This document shows positions 1-13,326 of a stretch of DNA of 64,000 bases, in pieces. Numbering within the stretch: position 1 is the first letter of the stretch; each line of letters starts with the position of its first letter. A program made the translations under genes and the position numbers. The DNA lies in contig NZ_FRDJ01000007.1 in assembly GCF_900143265.1 (NCBI RefSeq), positions 1 through 64,000 on the forward strand. The letters run 5' to 3'. The notes below the pieces were generated by a model that was given only the letters and a program-made list of their open reading frames with translations, did not search any database and had not been told where the DNA came from. Origin of the DNA: Fervidobacterium gondwanense DSM 13020 (GTDB lineage: Bacteria > Thermotogota > Thermotogae > Thermotogales > Fervidobacteriaceae).

Positions 1-87
1 AGGAGAGTTCTCAACAGTCCCACTACCGATGAAATCAGAAAAGAAAGAAAGATAGTTCTTTGAGACATCAATAGCTAAAATAGCCAA
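1..87 (-). CDS. IS110-family transposase, N-terminal fragment cut by window edge
   Basis: The minus strand reads from a TTG start at 85-87 through 29 open codons to the window edge. The peptide begins (M)AILAIDVSKNYLSFFSD, which matches the first beta strand and the first catalytic Asp (AIDVSK) of DEDD/RuvC-like IS110 transposases. A strong ribosome binding site, GGAGGTG, lies at 94-100 with good spacing. IS110 enzymes recombine circular intermediates of their element into short target sites. Only the start is visible, so it is not known whether the gene is intact. The family call rests on this short N-terminus plus the structured noncoding DNA behind it. Confidence 0.72.
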   Translation of the reverse strand, partial: MAILAIDVSKNYLSFFSDFIGSGTVENSP

Positions 88-103
88 AGGAATCACCTCC
101 GGA

Positions 104-230
104 TTGAGTACAGCCTTACAACCTCGCGGTACATAAGAAAACGAGGCAAAACATTTTCCGGCAAGTAAAAAGCTGTACTCTAGTTAGGCAATCTTATTTA
201 AGAGAACAAAGTCTCAAGGAGGGGCAACCT
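104..230 (-). ncRNA. candidate IS110 bridge RNA / noncoding left end
   Basis: The noncoding DNA directly upstream of the transposase start folds well on the minus strand. An outer 9-bp inverted repeat (GCTGTACTC at 172-180 against GAGTACAGC at 106-114) encloses large internal loops. Inside it is a 5-bp stem (CGAGG at 142-146 with CCTCG at 122-126). A small hairpin (TCTC/GAGA) sits near 203-215, which would be 5' of it. IS110 elements are known to encode a bridge RNA with a 5' stem-loop and looped donor- and target-binding hairpins in this noncoding end. Location and shape fit, but RNA ends, element boundary and guide sequences cannot be set from one copy. Confidence 0.35.
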
Positions 231-326
231 GAAACTATTTTACCAGAGGTGTTAAAAAATATGCATTCAATTTTCAAAGACCAATTTTAATTTTTACCGA
301 ACTTATTATACGAGGGAGGGCTATAC

Positions 327-5308
<4,982 letters not shown>

Positions 5309-5347
5309 TAAAATAAGCGTGGGTAAAATGTGTAGGGGGAGATATGA

Positions 5348-6391
5348 TTGAACTTAAAGAAGATATTAATTAACGTTATAATAGCTGTGATAATAGGCTT
5401 AGCTATTGTTAACATCGTTGGACTTTTCTTTGCAAAGCAAGATCCAATAACAGCTCTAAGGTCATTTCCATTGAAGGGATTTGGTATACTCATAGTCCTA
5501 CTTTTTTTAGATTACTCAATACAAGCCATCAGAACAATGGTCTTTGTTAGGTTCATGGGGTATAGATTGTCTTTTTGGCGTTCTTTTGAAAACTTCTTTT
5601 TCACAATCTTCTTTTCGTTCGTAACACCTATGTCTATTGGTGGTCAGCCTTTTCAAATCTATCATTTGACAAAGAATGGAATTTCCTCACATGACGCAAC
5701 TAATATATCCATAGTTAGAATGTTTGAGGGAATCATAATTGTTTCTGTTGTAGATATAATATTTCTCAAAGATGTAGTAGGAATTCTCAGAGGAACTGTC
5801 GGTCTATCTGTTATAATTGTTGGCTTCTTAGTTACTTTAGGTATCAGCATTGCCGGATTTATTGCCTTTGTTAACAAAGAATTTTTGTACAAGATTTTCA
5901 AATTCTTCTTGAAATTCACAAAATCTGAAAAGATACAAGAGAAAGAAATAAAGGCCCTTGCATGGCTTGATAATATGAGTGCATCAACGAAAACACTGCT
6001 ATTAAAAAATTATTGGATTGTTTTAGTTGATGTTGCTCTTGGTATTTTAGTATCTGTATTGTCTCCACTGATGCTTAAGTTATCTATAGAATATGTGAGT
6101 CATGTAAAAGTACCTCTAACTACTATTTGGGGTGTCATCTCAATGCTTAATACTATCGTGTACTATGTACCTACTCCGGGTTCAAGCGGTGGTATAGAGG
6201 GATTCTATCAAATGGTGTTCTCACACATATATGGTGCTCGAGCATCAATGACTGGTATATTCGTGTTTAGGCTTGTAACATATTATCTCATAATATTTAT
6301 AGGTCTATTCTTGATGATGCGTTTCACAAGATTTAAGGAGGAGGTTGAGAGTGTTGGGCAAGAAGGAAGAAGTATGGATGATAATAAGTGA
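5348..6391 (+). CDS. UPF0104 / YbhN-type integral membrane protein
   Basis: This 347-residue polytopic protein has about eight hydrophobic segments. It resembles the UPF0104 (YbhN/AglD) family, which is related to the membrane domain of lysylphosphatidylglycerol synthase. Family-like stretches are the conserved TPMSIGGQPFQIYHLTKNG (about 97-115) and the PTPGSSGGIEGFY loop (about 276-288). Many members flip or modify lipids, but the substrate here is unknown. The start is TTG at 5348, placed by AGGGGGAGA just upstream. The 3' end overlaps the phosphodiesterase gene. Confidence 0.8.
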   Translation: MNLKKILINVIIAVIIGLAIVNIVGLFFAKQDPITALRSFPLKGFGILIVLLFLDYSIQAIRTMVFVRFMGYRLSFWRSFENFFFTIFFSFVTPMSIGGQPFQIYHLTKNGISSHDATNISIVRMFEGIIIVSVVDIIFLKDVVGILRGTVGLSVIIVGFLVTLGISIAGFIAFVNKEFLYKIFKFFLKFTKSEKIQEKEIKALAWLDNMSASTKTLLLKNYWIVLVDVALGILVSVLSPLMLKLSIEYVSHVKVPLTTIWGVISMLNTIVYYVPTPGSSGGIEGFYQMVFSHIYGARASMTGIFVFRLVTYYLIIFIGLFLMMRFTRFKEEVESVGQEGRSMDDNK

Positions 6392-6848
6392 TTCGCATGA
6401 TAACATACCAAACGTCAAGAAATTTATTGAAATAGCAAAGCAAAAGGGCGTAACTCATATTTTTCATCTGGGTGATATAGTTTCACCGTTTGTGGCGCCG
6501 TGTTTTTTGATTGATGAGATTGAATTCTTCGGTATCTTTGGAAACAATGATGGTGAGAAGCTGTTCTTGATGCAGAAATTCCAAAACAAACTCCACAATC
6601 AGCCGTACGAAAAAGAACTTCACGGCTTCAGAATATTTTTGATGCATGAGCCGTACGCTCTTGTTCCCGCCATAAAATCGCAACTCTATGATTTTGTCTT
6701 CTACGGTCATACACATCAGCTTGATATACGAACAGAAGGAAAGACTCTTGTCATAAATCCGGGTGAATCATGCGGATATCTGACAGGAAGGTCAACAGCA
6801 GTAATATTGCGACCGGAGCAAAAAGAATACGAAATACTGGAGCTTTGA
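6351..6848 (+). CDS. YfcE/MJ0936-type metallophosphoesterase
   Basis: A small calcineurin-like phosphodiesterase. All metal-binding motifs are visible in order: DSHDN near the N-terminus, LGDIV, GNNDGE, MHEPY and GHTH. YfcE and MJ0936 hydrolyse model phosphodiesters; the in vivo substrate is not known. The start is taken as GTG at 6351, because AAGGAGGAGG ends at 6344. A TTG at 6345 would overlap that site, and another TTG follows at 6354. The 5' end overlaps the UPF0104 gene by about 40 bases. The protein is about 165 residues, normal for the family. Confidence 0.88.
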   Translation: MLGKKEEVWMIISDSHDNIPNVKKFIEIAKQKGVTHIFHLGDIVSPFVAPCFLIDEIEFFGIFGNNDGEKLFLMQKFQNKLHNQPYEKELHGFRIFLMHEPYALVPAIKSQLYDFVFYGHTHQLDIRTEGKTLVINPGESCGYLTGRSTAVILRPEQKEYEILEL

Positions 6849-6859
6849 AGCTTGAGAAT

Positions 6860-7540
6860 ATGGGTGTAATTGAACAAAAATATGAGGAAATGCTTCACAG
6901 ATTAAACGAGATAGTTGAATCAGTCTTAAACATTGCAACGAACACGGAATGTATCGTCTGTGGAAAACAAAGTTTTGGAAAGAGGCTTTGCGAAGATTGT
7001 GTAAAGGTTATTGATGGCCCGCCGTCAATGACTGGAAGATTCATACAAAACATTGAAGTCAAATACTTCGGAATATACGAAGAGAAACTCAGAGACTTTA
7101 TTCTCGCTTACAAATTTAGAAATCATCATTCTCTTTCCAAAGTATTCTCCAAGATGCTTTCGCAAACGATTAAGCTACATTTAATAGCCGCAGATTTCAT
7201 AGTATATATTCCAGCTACTAAAACAGCTAAGAACAAACGGGGATATGACCATATGTACCTTATTGCGAAAGCACTTTCAAAAGAAATTGGAATACCTGTT
7301 TTAAAAGCGCTAACGGCTCTTCGAGAAACAGATCAACTCCAGACTACTGATAGAACCGAGGCTGTGAGAGGAAAATTTGCGTTAGTAGATAGTGCAGATC
7401 GGAAGATATCAGATAGAAACATTATCCTTATAGACGATGTTCTTACTACAGGAAGCACGATAAAAGAAGCAATAAAGATACTAAAAATTGCAAAGCCAAG
7501 AGCAATACATCCGATTGTGGTTGCAATGAATAAGAATTAA
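6860..7540 (+). CDS. comF: ComF-like phosphoribosyltransferase-domain protein
   Basis: The protein has a ComF layout: a short N-terminal CxxC...CxxC zinc motif (CIVCG...CEDC) and a type I phosphoribosyltransferase fold. The PRPP loop is LIDDVLTTGST near the C-terminus. PATKTAKNKRGYDHM matches the conserved ComF region. ComF proteins act in DNA uptake/competence, and family members outside competent species have no settled role. The start is uncertain: ATG at 6860 is used, but the frame is open upstream to another ATG at 6770 that would overlap the phosphodiesterase gene heavily. Confidence 0.82.
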   Translation: MGVIEQKYEEMLHRLNEIVESVLNIATNTECIVCGKQSFGKRLCEDCVKVIDGPPSMTGRFIQNIEVKYFGIYEEKLRDFILAYKFRNHHSLSKVFSKMLSQTIKLHLIAADFIVYIPATKTAKNKRGYDHMYLIAKALSKEIGIPVLKALTALRETDQLQTTDRTEAVRGKFALVDSADRKISDRNIILIDDVLTTGSTIKEAIKILKIAKPRAIHPIVVAMNKN

Positions 7541-7570
7541 ATGTACGAAATAGTGCGTGGAGGTGTTAAT

Positions 7571-7822
7571 ATGAACGGGCTGAATGAAAAATATATAAAA
7601 GAGAATACAAGCTTTGAAGAAATTGCTGAACACTTTCCCTATCTGATATCACCGTTGCTCGAAATTGGTATCAAAGTTATAGTCTGCGGTGATGTAAAAT
7701 GGGGAACGCTTGGCGAAGAAATCGAACGAATGGGTTTAAATAAAGACGAGATTTTAGAAAAACTGAATAAAATTGCTATAGAGCAAGGGGGACCTGTAAA
7801 ATCGCTGAAATTGGACCTGTAG
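7571..7822 (+). CDS. DUF1858 domain protein
   Basis: A small 83-residue protein resembling DUF1858, a helical domain often found alone or beside redox proteins. Recognisable parts are the segment SFEEIAEHFPYLISPLLEIG and the following short cysteine-containing stretch VCGDVKWGTLGE. The start is ATG 7571, since GGAGGTG sits at 7559-7565. An in-frame ATG at 7541 lies right behind comF but has no such site. The function is unknown. It is last in the 327-7822 gene run, and its stop lies inside a terminator hairpin. Confidence 0.75.
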   Translation: MNGLNEKYIKENTSFEEIAEHFPYLISPLLEIGIKVIVCGDVKWGTLGEEIERMGLNKDEILEKLNKIAIEQGGPVKSLKLDL

Positions 7823-7832
7823 GCGATTTTTT
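7798..7832 (+). terminator. intrinsic terminator overlapping the DUF1858 stop codon
   Basis: AAAATCGC (7798-7805) pairs with GCGATTTT (7823-7830), followed by two more T. The loop is long (17 nt), so strength is moderate. It closes the long plus-strand run that begins with rnr. Confidence 0.5.
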
Positions 7833-7868
7833 AAACTTAAAATGTCTTATTAGTTTCTTAACATAACA

Positions 7869-7877
7869 TGATATAAT
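7869..7877 (+). promoter_or_regulatory. extended -10 promoter for the sugar-binding protein
   Basis: TGATATAAT, a full extended -10 hexamer, lies 66 bases before the start codon. No good -35 hexamer is seen, as expected for an extended -10 promoter. Confidence 0.55.
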
Positions 7878-7942
7878 AGTATGCTACGGTAGTATGGTAA
7901 GAATCTTCGATTCTTCATAATCAAACGGGAGGTGTACAGGGT

Positions 7943-9202
7943 ATGAAGAAGTTCCTTATCGTCAGCTTGTTAGTCTTAGCGGTCACGTTCTTCGGTGCTA
8001 CGAAAGTGGTCTTTTGGCATGCCATGGGTGGTGCACAGGGTGAGACACTCAACCAGATAGTTAAGGCATTCAACGAATCACACCCTGATATCGTTGTTGA
8101 AGCGGTATATATTGGTAACTACAATGCATTGCAGCAGAAACTCCTTGCTGGCGTCCAAGCAGGTCAGCTTCCAACTATTTCACAGGCATATGCAAACTGG
8201 ACAGCAAAGCTCTTGCAGAGCAAGATCGTTGAACCATTGAACAAGTATATAAATGATCCAAAGATAGGTATGACCAAAGCTGAATGGGAAGACGTATTCA
8301 AAGCTTTCAGAGACAACTGTACATGGGGAACAACAGTATATGCAGTACCTTTCAACAAGAGTCTTTACATTTTCTACTATAATGCAACGGCATTTTCAGC
8401 AGCTGGCGTAAGTGCGCCAAAGTCAATAAATGAGCTTCTTTATGCATCCAAGGCATTGACAAAAGATAAGAACAAAGACGGAAAACCAGATGTATATGGC
8501 TTCGCATTCAGAACAACAGTTGACACATTCCAAATTTTCCTAATGATGCGCGGTGGCGACATTGTTAAGCTCGGTAAAGATGGCAAATATGTTTCTGCAA
8601 TAGACTCACCAGAAACCAGAGAAGTTCTTACGTTCTTCAAAAAACTGCTTGACGATAAGGCTGCGTTCGCACAAGGCGGTTATTTGAACGACATATTTGG
8701 TCAAGGCACGGTGTTGTCCTACATCGACACAATAGCAGGTAGAACATACGTTGAACAATCAGCGAAGGGTAAATTCCAGTGGTCATGGGCACCAGTACCA
8801 GTTTGGAAGACAAGAAACGTTCCGTTCGCAGGTACAGATGTAATAATGTTCACAACGGCTAAGGAAGAGGAAAAAAGAGCTGCTTGGGAATTTATGAAGT
8901 ACTTAATCTCTCCAGAAGTCACAGCTTACTGGGCAGTCAATACTGGTTACTTGCCAGTCAGGAAAGCAGCACTTCAAACGACAATTTGGAAGAACGCAGC
9001 CAAAGCAGACCCATTGCTTGAAATACCACTACAGCAGATTGACAATGCGAAGATGGACCCACAACTCTCAGTTTGGACAGAAATTAGAAACGTAGTCAGC
9101 ACAATGTTCAATGACTTTATCAACGGTAAAGTTGATATGGAAAGTGCTATCAAGAAAGCAGATTCTGAAATTAAGAAATACCTCGCAGAAGAATACAAAT
9201 AA
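7943..9202 (+). CDS. ABC sugar transporter, periplasmic substrate-binding protein (UgpB/COG1653-like)
   Basis: A 419-residue family 1 extracellular solute-binding protein. A clear signal peptide covers about residues 1-19 (MKKFLIVSLLVLAVTFFGA). No lipobox cysteine is present, so the protein is predicted to be freely periplasmic. The mature start VVFWHAMGGAQGETL and the GNYNALQQKLLAG segment are typical of glycerol-3-phosphate/sugar-binding proteins of this group. It has its own promoter and terminator and no permease or ATPase beside it. It probably serves an importer encoded elsewhere; the sugar cannot be named. Confidence 0.88.
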   Translation: MKKFLIVSLLVLAVTFFGATKVVFWHAMGGAQGETLNQIVKAFNESHPDIVVEAVYIGNYNALQQKLLAGVQAGQLPTISQAYANWTAKLLQSKIVEPLNKYINDPKIGMTKAEWEDVFKAFRDNCTWGTTVYAVPFNKSLYIFYYNATAFSAAGVSAPKSINELLYASKALTKDKNKDGKPDVYGFAFRTTVDTFQIFLMMRGGDIVKLGKDGKYVSAIDSPETREVLTFFKKLLDDKAAFAQGGYLNDIFGQGTVLSYIDTIAGRTYVEQSAKGKFQWSWAPVPVWKTRNVPFAGTDVIMFTTAKEEEKRAAWEFMKYLISPEVTAYWAVNTGYLPVRKAALQTTIWKNAAKADPLLEIPLQQIDNAKMDPQLSVWTEIRNVVSTMFNDFINGKVDMESAIKKADSEIKKYLAEEYK

Positions 9203-9228
9203 TTGTTATTATCAAGAAGTTGGAAAGC

Positions 9229-9254
9229 AGAGCCCCGAAATGGGGCTCTTTTTA
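9229..9254 (+). terminator. intrinsic terminator after the sugar-binding protein
   Basis: AGAGCCCC (9229-9236) pairs with GGGGCTCT (9242-9249) around a 5-nt loop and is followed by a T-rich tail. This is a canonical terminator that isolates the binding-protein gene as a monocistronic unit. Confidence 0.9.
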
Positions 9255-9263
9255 TTTGTGTTG

Positions 9264-9272
9264 TGATATAAT
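9264..9272 (+). promoter_or_regulatory. extended -10 promoter for the ABC-2 exporter pair
   Basis: TGATATAAT lies 52 bases before the GTG start of the ABC ATPase and just after the preceding terminator. No clear -35 is present. Confidence 0.5.
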
Positions 9273-9323
9273 CTTATTAGTAATGCTAACTTTCATTTGT
9301 GTAACATTCACGGAGGTGGTAAT

Positions 9324-10214
9324 GTGTTATTGGAGGTACAAGATCTTACCAAATTTTACGGAAAGAAAATAGGAATTGAAAATGTCAGTTTCATAGTTAA
9401 TGAGAAAGAGATAGTGGGGTTTGTAGGTCCGAACGGTGCTGGAAAATCAACAACGATTAGAACAATTATGGGATACCTAATACCAGATGCTGGAGATATA
9501 AAAGTATTTGGAGAGAAAGTTAACCAGAAAAGTCTTCCAAAATTAGTTGAAAAGATAGGGTACGTACCGGGTGAGACTAACTACTACGATGATGCTCGAG
9601 TTATAAAGATACTGGAGCTTTACAAAAGTTTTTATAAGAATTTTGATGACAATTATTGTGAACAGCTGTGTAAAATCTTTGATATACCTTTAAACAAAAA
9701 ATTTGAGGAATTATCTATGGGTAATAAGAAAAAAGTTTCGATAATTCAAGCACTTGCACACAAACCCAAACTGCTTATTATGGACGAACCAACAAATGGG
9801 TTGGATCCTTTTGTGCAAAAAACATTTTACAAAATATTGCTTGAACAGAAGGAAAGTGGCGTTGGTATATTTCTGTCATCTCACGTGCTGAGCGAAGTTG
9901 AGAAGCTTTGCGATAGGGTTATATTTATAAAAGAAGGGCATATCGTAACGCCTCCAAAGTTCAAGAGGAGCATGAAGAAAATAGTTGTGAGCTTGAAAGA
10001 AGCCAATAGCATAGACAACATAAGTTCAAAGTTTGCAGAATTTGTCGAAATAAATGAGGGTATAGAGAACGGAGGGTACATAATTTATTTTGATGGAAAT
10101 CCAGAAAAACTGAAGGAATTAATTTTGAACCTTGACTTTTCCGATATAAGCGTAGAAGACTTGGCTTTAGAGGATGTTTTTGAAGAACTCTATAAGCCTT
10201 CTCAAGAGAATTGA
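9324..10214 (+). CDS. ABC-2 type exporter ATPase subunit
   Basis: The ATPase of a two-component ABC-2 exporter. Visible motifs are Walker A GPNGAGKST, the degenerate-looking signature LSMGNKKKV, Walker B LLIMDEPTNGLD and the H-loop SSHVL. The signature reads LSMGN rather than LSGGQ, which is common in CcmA/BcrA-like exporters. The start is GTG 9324, placed by GGAGGTGG at 9312-9319. The C-terminal extension after the ATPase core is typical of the family. It is followed by its membrane partner 30 bases downstream. The substrate is unknown. Confidence 0.88.
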   Translation: MLLEVQDLTKFYGKKIGIENVSFIVNEKEIVGFVGPNGAGKSTTIRTIMGYLIPDAGDIKVFGEKVNQKSLPKLVEKIGYVPGETNYYDDARVIKILELYKSFYKNFDDNYCEQLCKIFDIPLNKKFEELSMGNKKKVSIIQALAHKPKLLIMDEPTNGLDPFVQKTFYKILLEQKESGVGIFLSSHVLSEVEKLCDRVIFIKEGHIVTPPKFKRSMKKIVVSLKEANSIDNISSKFAEFVEINEGIENGGYIIYFDGNPEKLKELILNLDFSDISVEDLALEDVFEELYKPSQEN

Positions 10215-10244
10215 CCTAACGACAAAAGAAAGGGGATGGAATAG

Positions 10245-11045
10245 ATGCAAGTTTTCAAATGGGAATTCAGGAGAAATCTTAAATCACTTCTTATTTGGCT
10301 GATATTTATCATCGGTATTCAGTATATGTATTCTGCACTCTTTCCAAGTTTCGCTGGTGAGGGCGGGCTTTTCAGCTCTAAGATGCAACTGTTGCCCAAA
10401 GCCTTCCTAAAGCTTTTTGGTATTGACCAAATTGATTTTTCAAATATACTCCACTTCTTTGCAATGCAAGGGCAGATTTGGATTTCGCTCTTCGCAACTT
10501 TCTACGTCATGCGCTTAGCATCGTCAATGCTTTCCAAAGAAGAACACGAAAAAACTGTCGAATTCCTTTTGTCAAAGCCAATAAGCAGAAGCAGGTATGT
10601 TTTTGAAAAGCTCCTTGTAGTTACTGTTATACTTCTGATCTACGATACAATAATCTCTTTCGCACTTTTGTGGATGTTCAACACTTACAAAGTTAAACCG
10701 TTTGACACAAATCTTTTCTGGTATATTTCACTATCTTTCTGGGCTGTGCATATTTTTATGGCCCTTATTGGGAACGTGCTTTCAACGATTTTCAGAAAAA
10801 GGACACTGGCAGATGCGGGTACAATATTTGCACTCGGGTTTTTCTACATACTCGGCTTAATCGCAAGGGTGTATGAAGAATACTCTTATGTTAAAAAATT
10901 CACTCCTTTTGGTATTTTTGACCCAGCGGATATTATTAAAACCGGTGAGTTCCACTGGCTCGCGTTTTCAATAGTTGTTTTGATGTATTTTGTTGGATTT
11001 GCTTTTTGTATTGTTTATTACAACAGAAAAGATATATACGCTTAA
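10245..11045 (+). CDS. ABC-2 type exporter membrane subunit
   Basis: A 266-residue membrane protein with about six hydrophobic segments. ABC-2 features are the N-terminal FKWEFRRNLKSLLIW segment and the EEHEKTVEFLLSKPISRSRYVFEKL motif (about 105-125). That motif is the conserved cytoplasmic coupling region of these permeases. It pairs with the ATPase encoded just upstream to form an exporter, probably for a peptide, drug or lipid. A good ribosome binding site (AAAGGGG) precedes the ATG. Confidence 0.85.
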   Translation: MQVFKWEFRRNLKSLLIWLIFIIGIQYMYSALFPSFAGEGGLFSSKMQLLPKAFLKLFGIDQIDFSNILHFFAMQGQIWISLFATFYVMRLASSMLSKEEHEKTVEFLLSKPISRSRYVFEKLLVVTVILLIYDTIISFALLWMFNTYKVKPFDTNLFWYISLSFWAVHIFMALIGNVLSTIFRKRTLADAGTIFALGFFYILGLIARVYEEYSYVKKFTPFGIFDPADIIKTGEFHWLAFSIVVLMYFVGFAFCIVYYNRKDIYA

Positions 11046-11070
11046 ATCAACAAATGAACTAAAAAATAAC

Positions 11071-11106
11071 GAGCCGCCTTTTTAAAAAGGCGGCTCAATT
11101 TTTTGT
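11071..11106. terminator. bidirectional intrinsic terminator between convergent operons
   Basis: GAGCCGCCTTTTT pairs with AAAAAGGCGGCTC at 11071-11096, a 26-base palindrome. A T-run follows on the plus strand, and the A-run before it gives a T-run on the minus strand. It can stop both the ABC-2 exporter operon and the opp operon. Confidence 0.88.
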
Positions 11107-11110
11107 ATTA

Positions 11111-12295
11111 TTACAGACTTCCTGGGAAGTGACATGCTACAAAATGCTCAGGTTTAATTTCTCTTAGCTCCGGCTTTTCCTTTGAACAAATTGGTTTTGC
11201 AACTGGGCACCTCGGGTGGAACGGACAACCGCTTGGCGGATTAACTGGACTTGGAACGTCGCCCTGGAGTATTATCCTCTGCTTTTTGAATTCCGGGTTT
11301 GGTACTGGTATTGCACTCATGAGCGCTTTTGTGTATGGGTGCAGTGGTTCATCAAATAAGTCCTTTTTGAGAGCTGTTTCTACAACTTTACCAAGGTACA
11401 TGACAACGACTCTGCTTGAAATGTATTTAATCAACGACAAATCATGTGAAATGAACAAGTATGTCAAATTGTGCTCTTTTTGAAGGTCCATCATGAGGTT
11501 TATAACCTGAGACCTAATAGAGACATCAAGAGCAGCTACCGCTTCGTCTGCGATTATAAGCTTCGGATTCATCAGCAATGCTCTTGCGATACCTATTCTT
11601 TGCCTTTGACCACCGGAGAACTCGTGTGGGAATCTGTACATGTGATTCTTGTGAATGCCTACTTCTTCAAGCGCTTTACCAACTCGGTCAATAGCTTGGG
11701 ATTTTGTAATCATACCGTGTGCGATAGGACCTTCAGCAAGTATGTTCTTTACTCTCATTCTTGGATTAAGAGAACTGTACGGGTCCTGAAAAACAATTTG
11801 GATATCCCTTCTAAATTGAAGGCGTTTTTCTTGCAAATCGTTTGTAAGATAGTTCACCAGAGCTTCTTCTCCGCTCTTGGTGAAGATTTCAAAATACTTC
11901 TTGTCTACATCGTCTTTTGGAACAAAACCCTCTTCTTTGAATTTGTCTATGTAATTCTTTTTGACATACTGCTTTGCTTTCCAGCTTGGAAGGAAGTAAT
12001 GTGTTGTATCTTCACCATCCACAATAATCCTTCCGGATGTTGGTTCATACAACCTTAGAAGTGTCATACCAACAGTCGTCTTACCGCAACCGGATTCGCC
12101 AACGAGACCAACAGTTTCACCTTTGTACACATTAAAACTTACGCCATCGACTGCCTTTACCCAGGCTACAATTCTTTTGAAAACACCAGCCTTGATTGGA
12201 AAGTGTTTAACGAGATTATCAATTCTGAGGAGAACCTGCTTTTCAGAAGTTGTGTTGCTCATCGTTGAATTGTTTTGTGTCCTTACTTCGCTCAT
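11111..12295 (-). CDS. oppF: oligopeptide/dipeptide ABC transporter ATPase (OppF/DppF type) with large insertion
   Basis: The second ATPase of a peptide importer. Walker A is GESGCGKTT (about 66-74), Q-loop [11 protein letters not shown] (from 170), signature SGGQRQR, Walker [13 protein letters not shown]. The C-terminal oligopeptide-transporter domain includes the cysteine motif GCPFHPRCP...C typical of a cluster in OppD/F. At 394 residues it is longer than usual. About 60 extra, charged residues (about 98-158) lie between Walker A and the Q-loop. It overlaps oppD by four bases (ATGA), so translation is coupled. Confidence 0.93.
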   Translation of the reverse strand: MSEVRTQNNSTMSNTTSEKQVLLRIDNLVKHFPIKAGVFKRIVAWVKAVDGVSFNVYKGETVGLVGESGCGKTTVGMTLLRLYEPTSGRIIVDGEDTTHYFLPSWKAKQYVKKNYIDKFKEEGFVPKDDVDKKYFEIFTKSGEEALVNYLTNDLQEKRLQFRRDIQIVFQDPYSSLNPRMRVKNILAEGPIAHGMITKSQAIDRVGKALEEVGIHKNHMYRFPHEFSGGQRQRIGIARALLMNPKLIIADEAVAALDVSIRSQVINLMMDLQKEHNLTYLFISHDLSLIKYISSRVVVMYLGKVVETALKKDLFDEPLHPYTKALMSAIPVPNPEFKKQRIILQGDVPSPVNPPSGCPFHPRCPVAKPICSKEKPELREIKPEHFVACHFPGSL

Positions 12296-13317
12296 GCTCC
12301 TTCACCAGCCTTCAATATTTTTTGAGCTTCTTCAACTTTGCGGTAGAAGAAGCATCTTGAGAGATGTCCTGGTTCTACCTCAACAAGTGGTGGCATCTCA
12401 ACGGAGCATTTATCTTCTTTGAATTCACACCTGTTGCTGAAACGGCAACCAACTGGGAAGTGAAGTGGATCAGGTACCATACCGGGTATGCTGTAAAGCC
12501 TGTCTTGTTCAATATCAAGCCTCGGTATAGCATTTAAAAGACCCCAGGTGTATGGGTGTTTTGGCTTTTTGAAAATTGTCTTTACATCAGATGTCTCCAT
12601 AACCTTACCGCCGTACATAACAACGACACGGTCTGCATTCTCTGCAATGACCCCTACGTCGTGGGTAATCAATATAATTGCCATTCCGTATTCTTTTTGT
12701 AATTCCTTCATCAATTCGAGTATCTGAGCCTGAATAGTAACATCGAGAGCAGTCGTTGGCTCGTCTGCTATGAGCAATTTGGGCCTGCATGATAGAGCCA
12801 TAGCTATCATTGCTCTTTGCCTCATACCACCGGATAGTTCGTGTGGGTATTCGTCGACGCGTTTCTCAGGTTCAGGAATTCCAACTTTTCTCAACATATC
12901 GATTGCCATTTGCCTTGCTGTTTTCTTATCAACATCTTGGTGGAGCAATATAGCTTCCATTATCTGTTCACCTATTGTGAAAACTGGGTTGAGTGCAACC
13001 ATTGGTTCTTGGAATATCATCGCAATTTCGTTACCTCTGATCTTTCTCATTTCGTCATCGTTAAGTTCAAGCAAGTTCTTCCCATTGAAAATGATTTCGC
13101 TACCTTCTTCGATCTTTCCTTTTGGGTCAAGAAGTCTTAATATCGTCAACGATGTGACACTTTTACCACTTCCTGATTCACCAACGATACCAAGTGTCTC
13201 ACCTTCGTAGACTTCGAAATCCACACCGTCGACAGCTTTAACAACGCCATCTTCTGTATAGAAATAGGTTCTCAAATTACTTACCGTTAATAGTGGTGTC
13301 TTTTCCAATTTCTTCAC
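12292..13317 (-). CDS. oppD: oligopeptide/dipeptide ABC transporter ATPase (OppD/DppD type)
   Basis: The first ATPase of the peptide importer, 341 residues. Walker A is GESGSGKS, Q-loop [11 protein letters not shown], signature LSGGMRQR, Walker [13 protein letters not shown] and H-loop ITHDVGV. The C-terminal OppD/F domain carries the cysteine cluster [14 protein letters not shown]...C. Unlike oppF, it has no insertion after Walker A. It lies between oppC and oppF and hydrolyses ATP to drive peptide uptake by OppBC. Confidence 0.95.
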   Translation of the reverse strand: MKKLEKTPLLTVSNLRTYFYTEDGVVKAVDGVDFEVYEGETLGIVGESGSGKSVTSLTILRLLDPKGKIEEGSEIIFNGKNLLELNDDEMRKIRGNEIAMIFQEPMVALNPVFTIGEQIMEAILLHQDVDKKTARQMAIDMLRKVGIPEPEKRVDEYPHELSGGMRQRAMIAMALSCRPKLLIADEPTTALDVTIQAQILELMKELQKEYGMAIILITHDVGVIAENADRVVVMYGGKVMETSDVKTIFKKPKHPYTWGLLNAIPRLDIEQDRLYSIPGMVPDPLHFPVGCRFSNRCEFKEDKCSVEMPPLVEVEPGHLSRCFFYRKVEEAQKILKAGEGA

Positions 13318-13326
13318 CTCCAGCCG

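Noticed and set aside
11471-12058. Plus-strand frame of 195 codons inside oppF
   Set aside because: Shadow of a well-supported ATPase gene; Cys/Phe/Tyr-rich nonsense composition.
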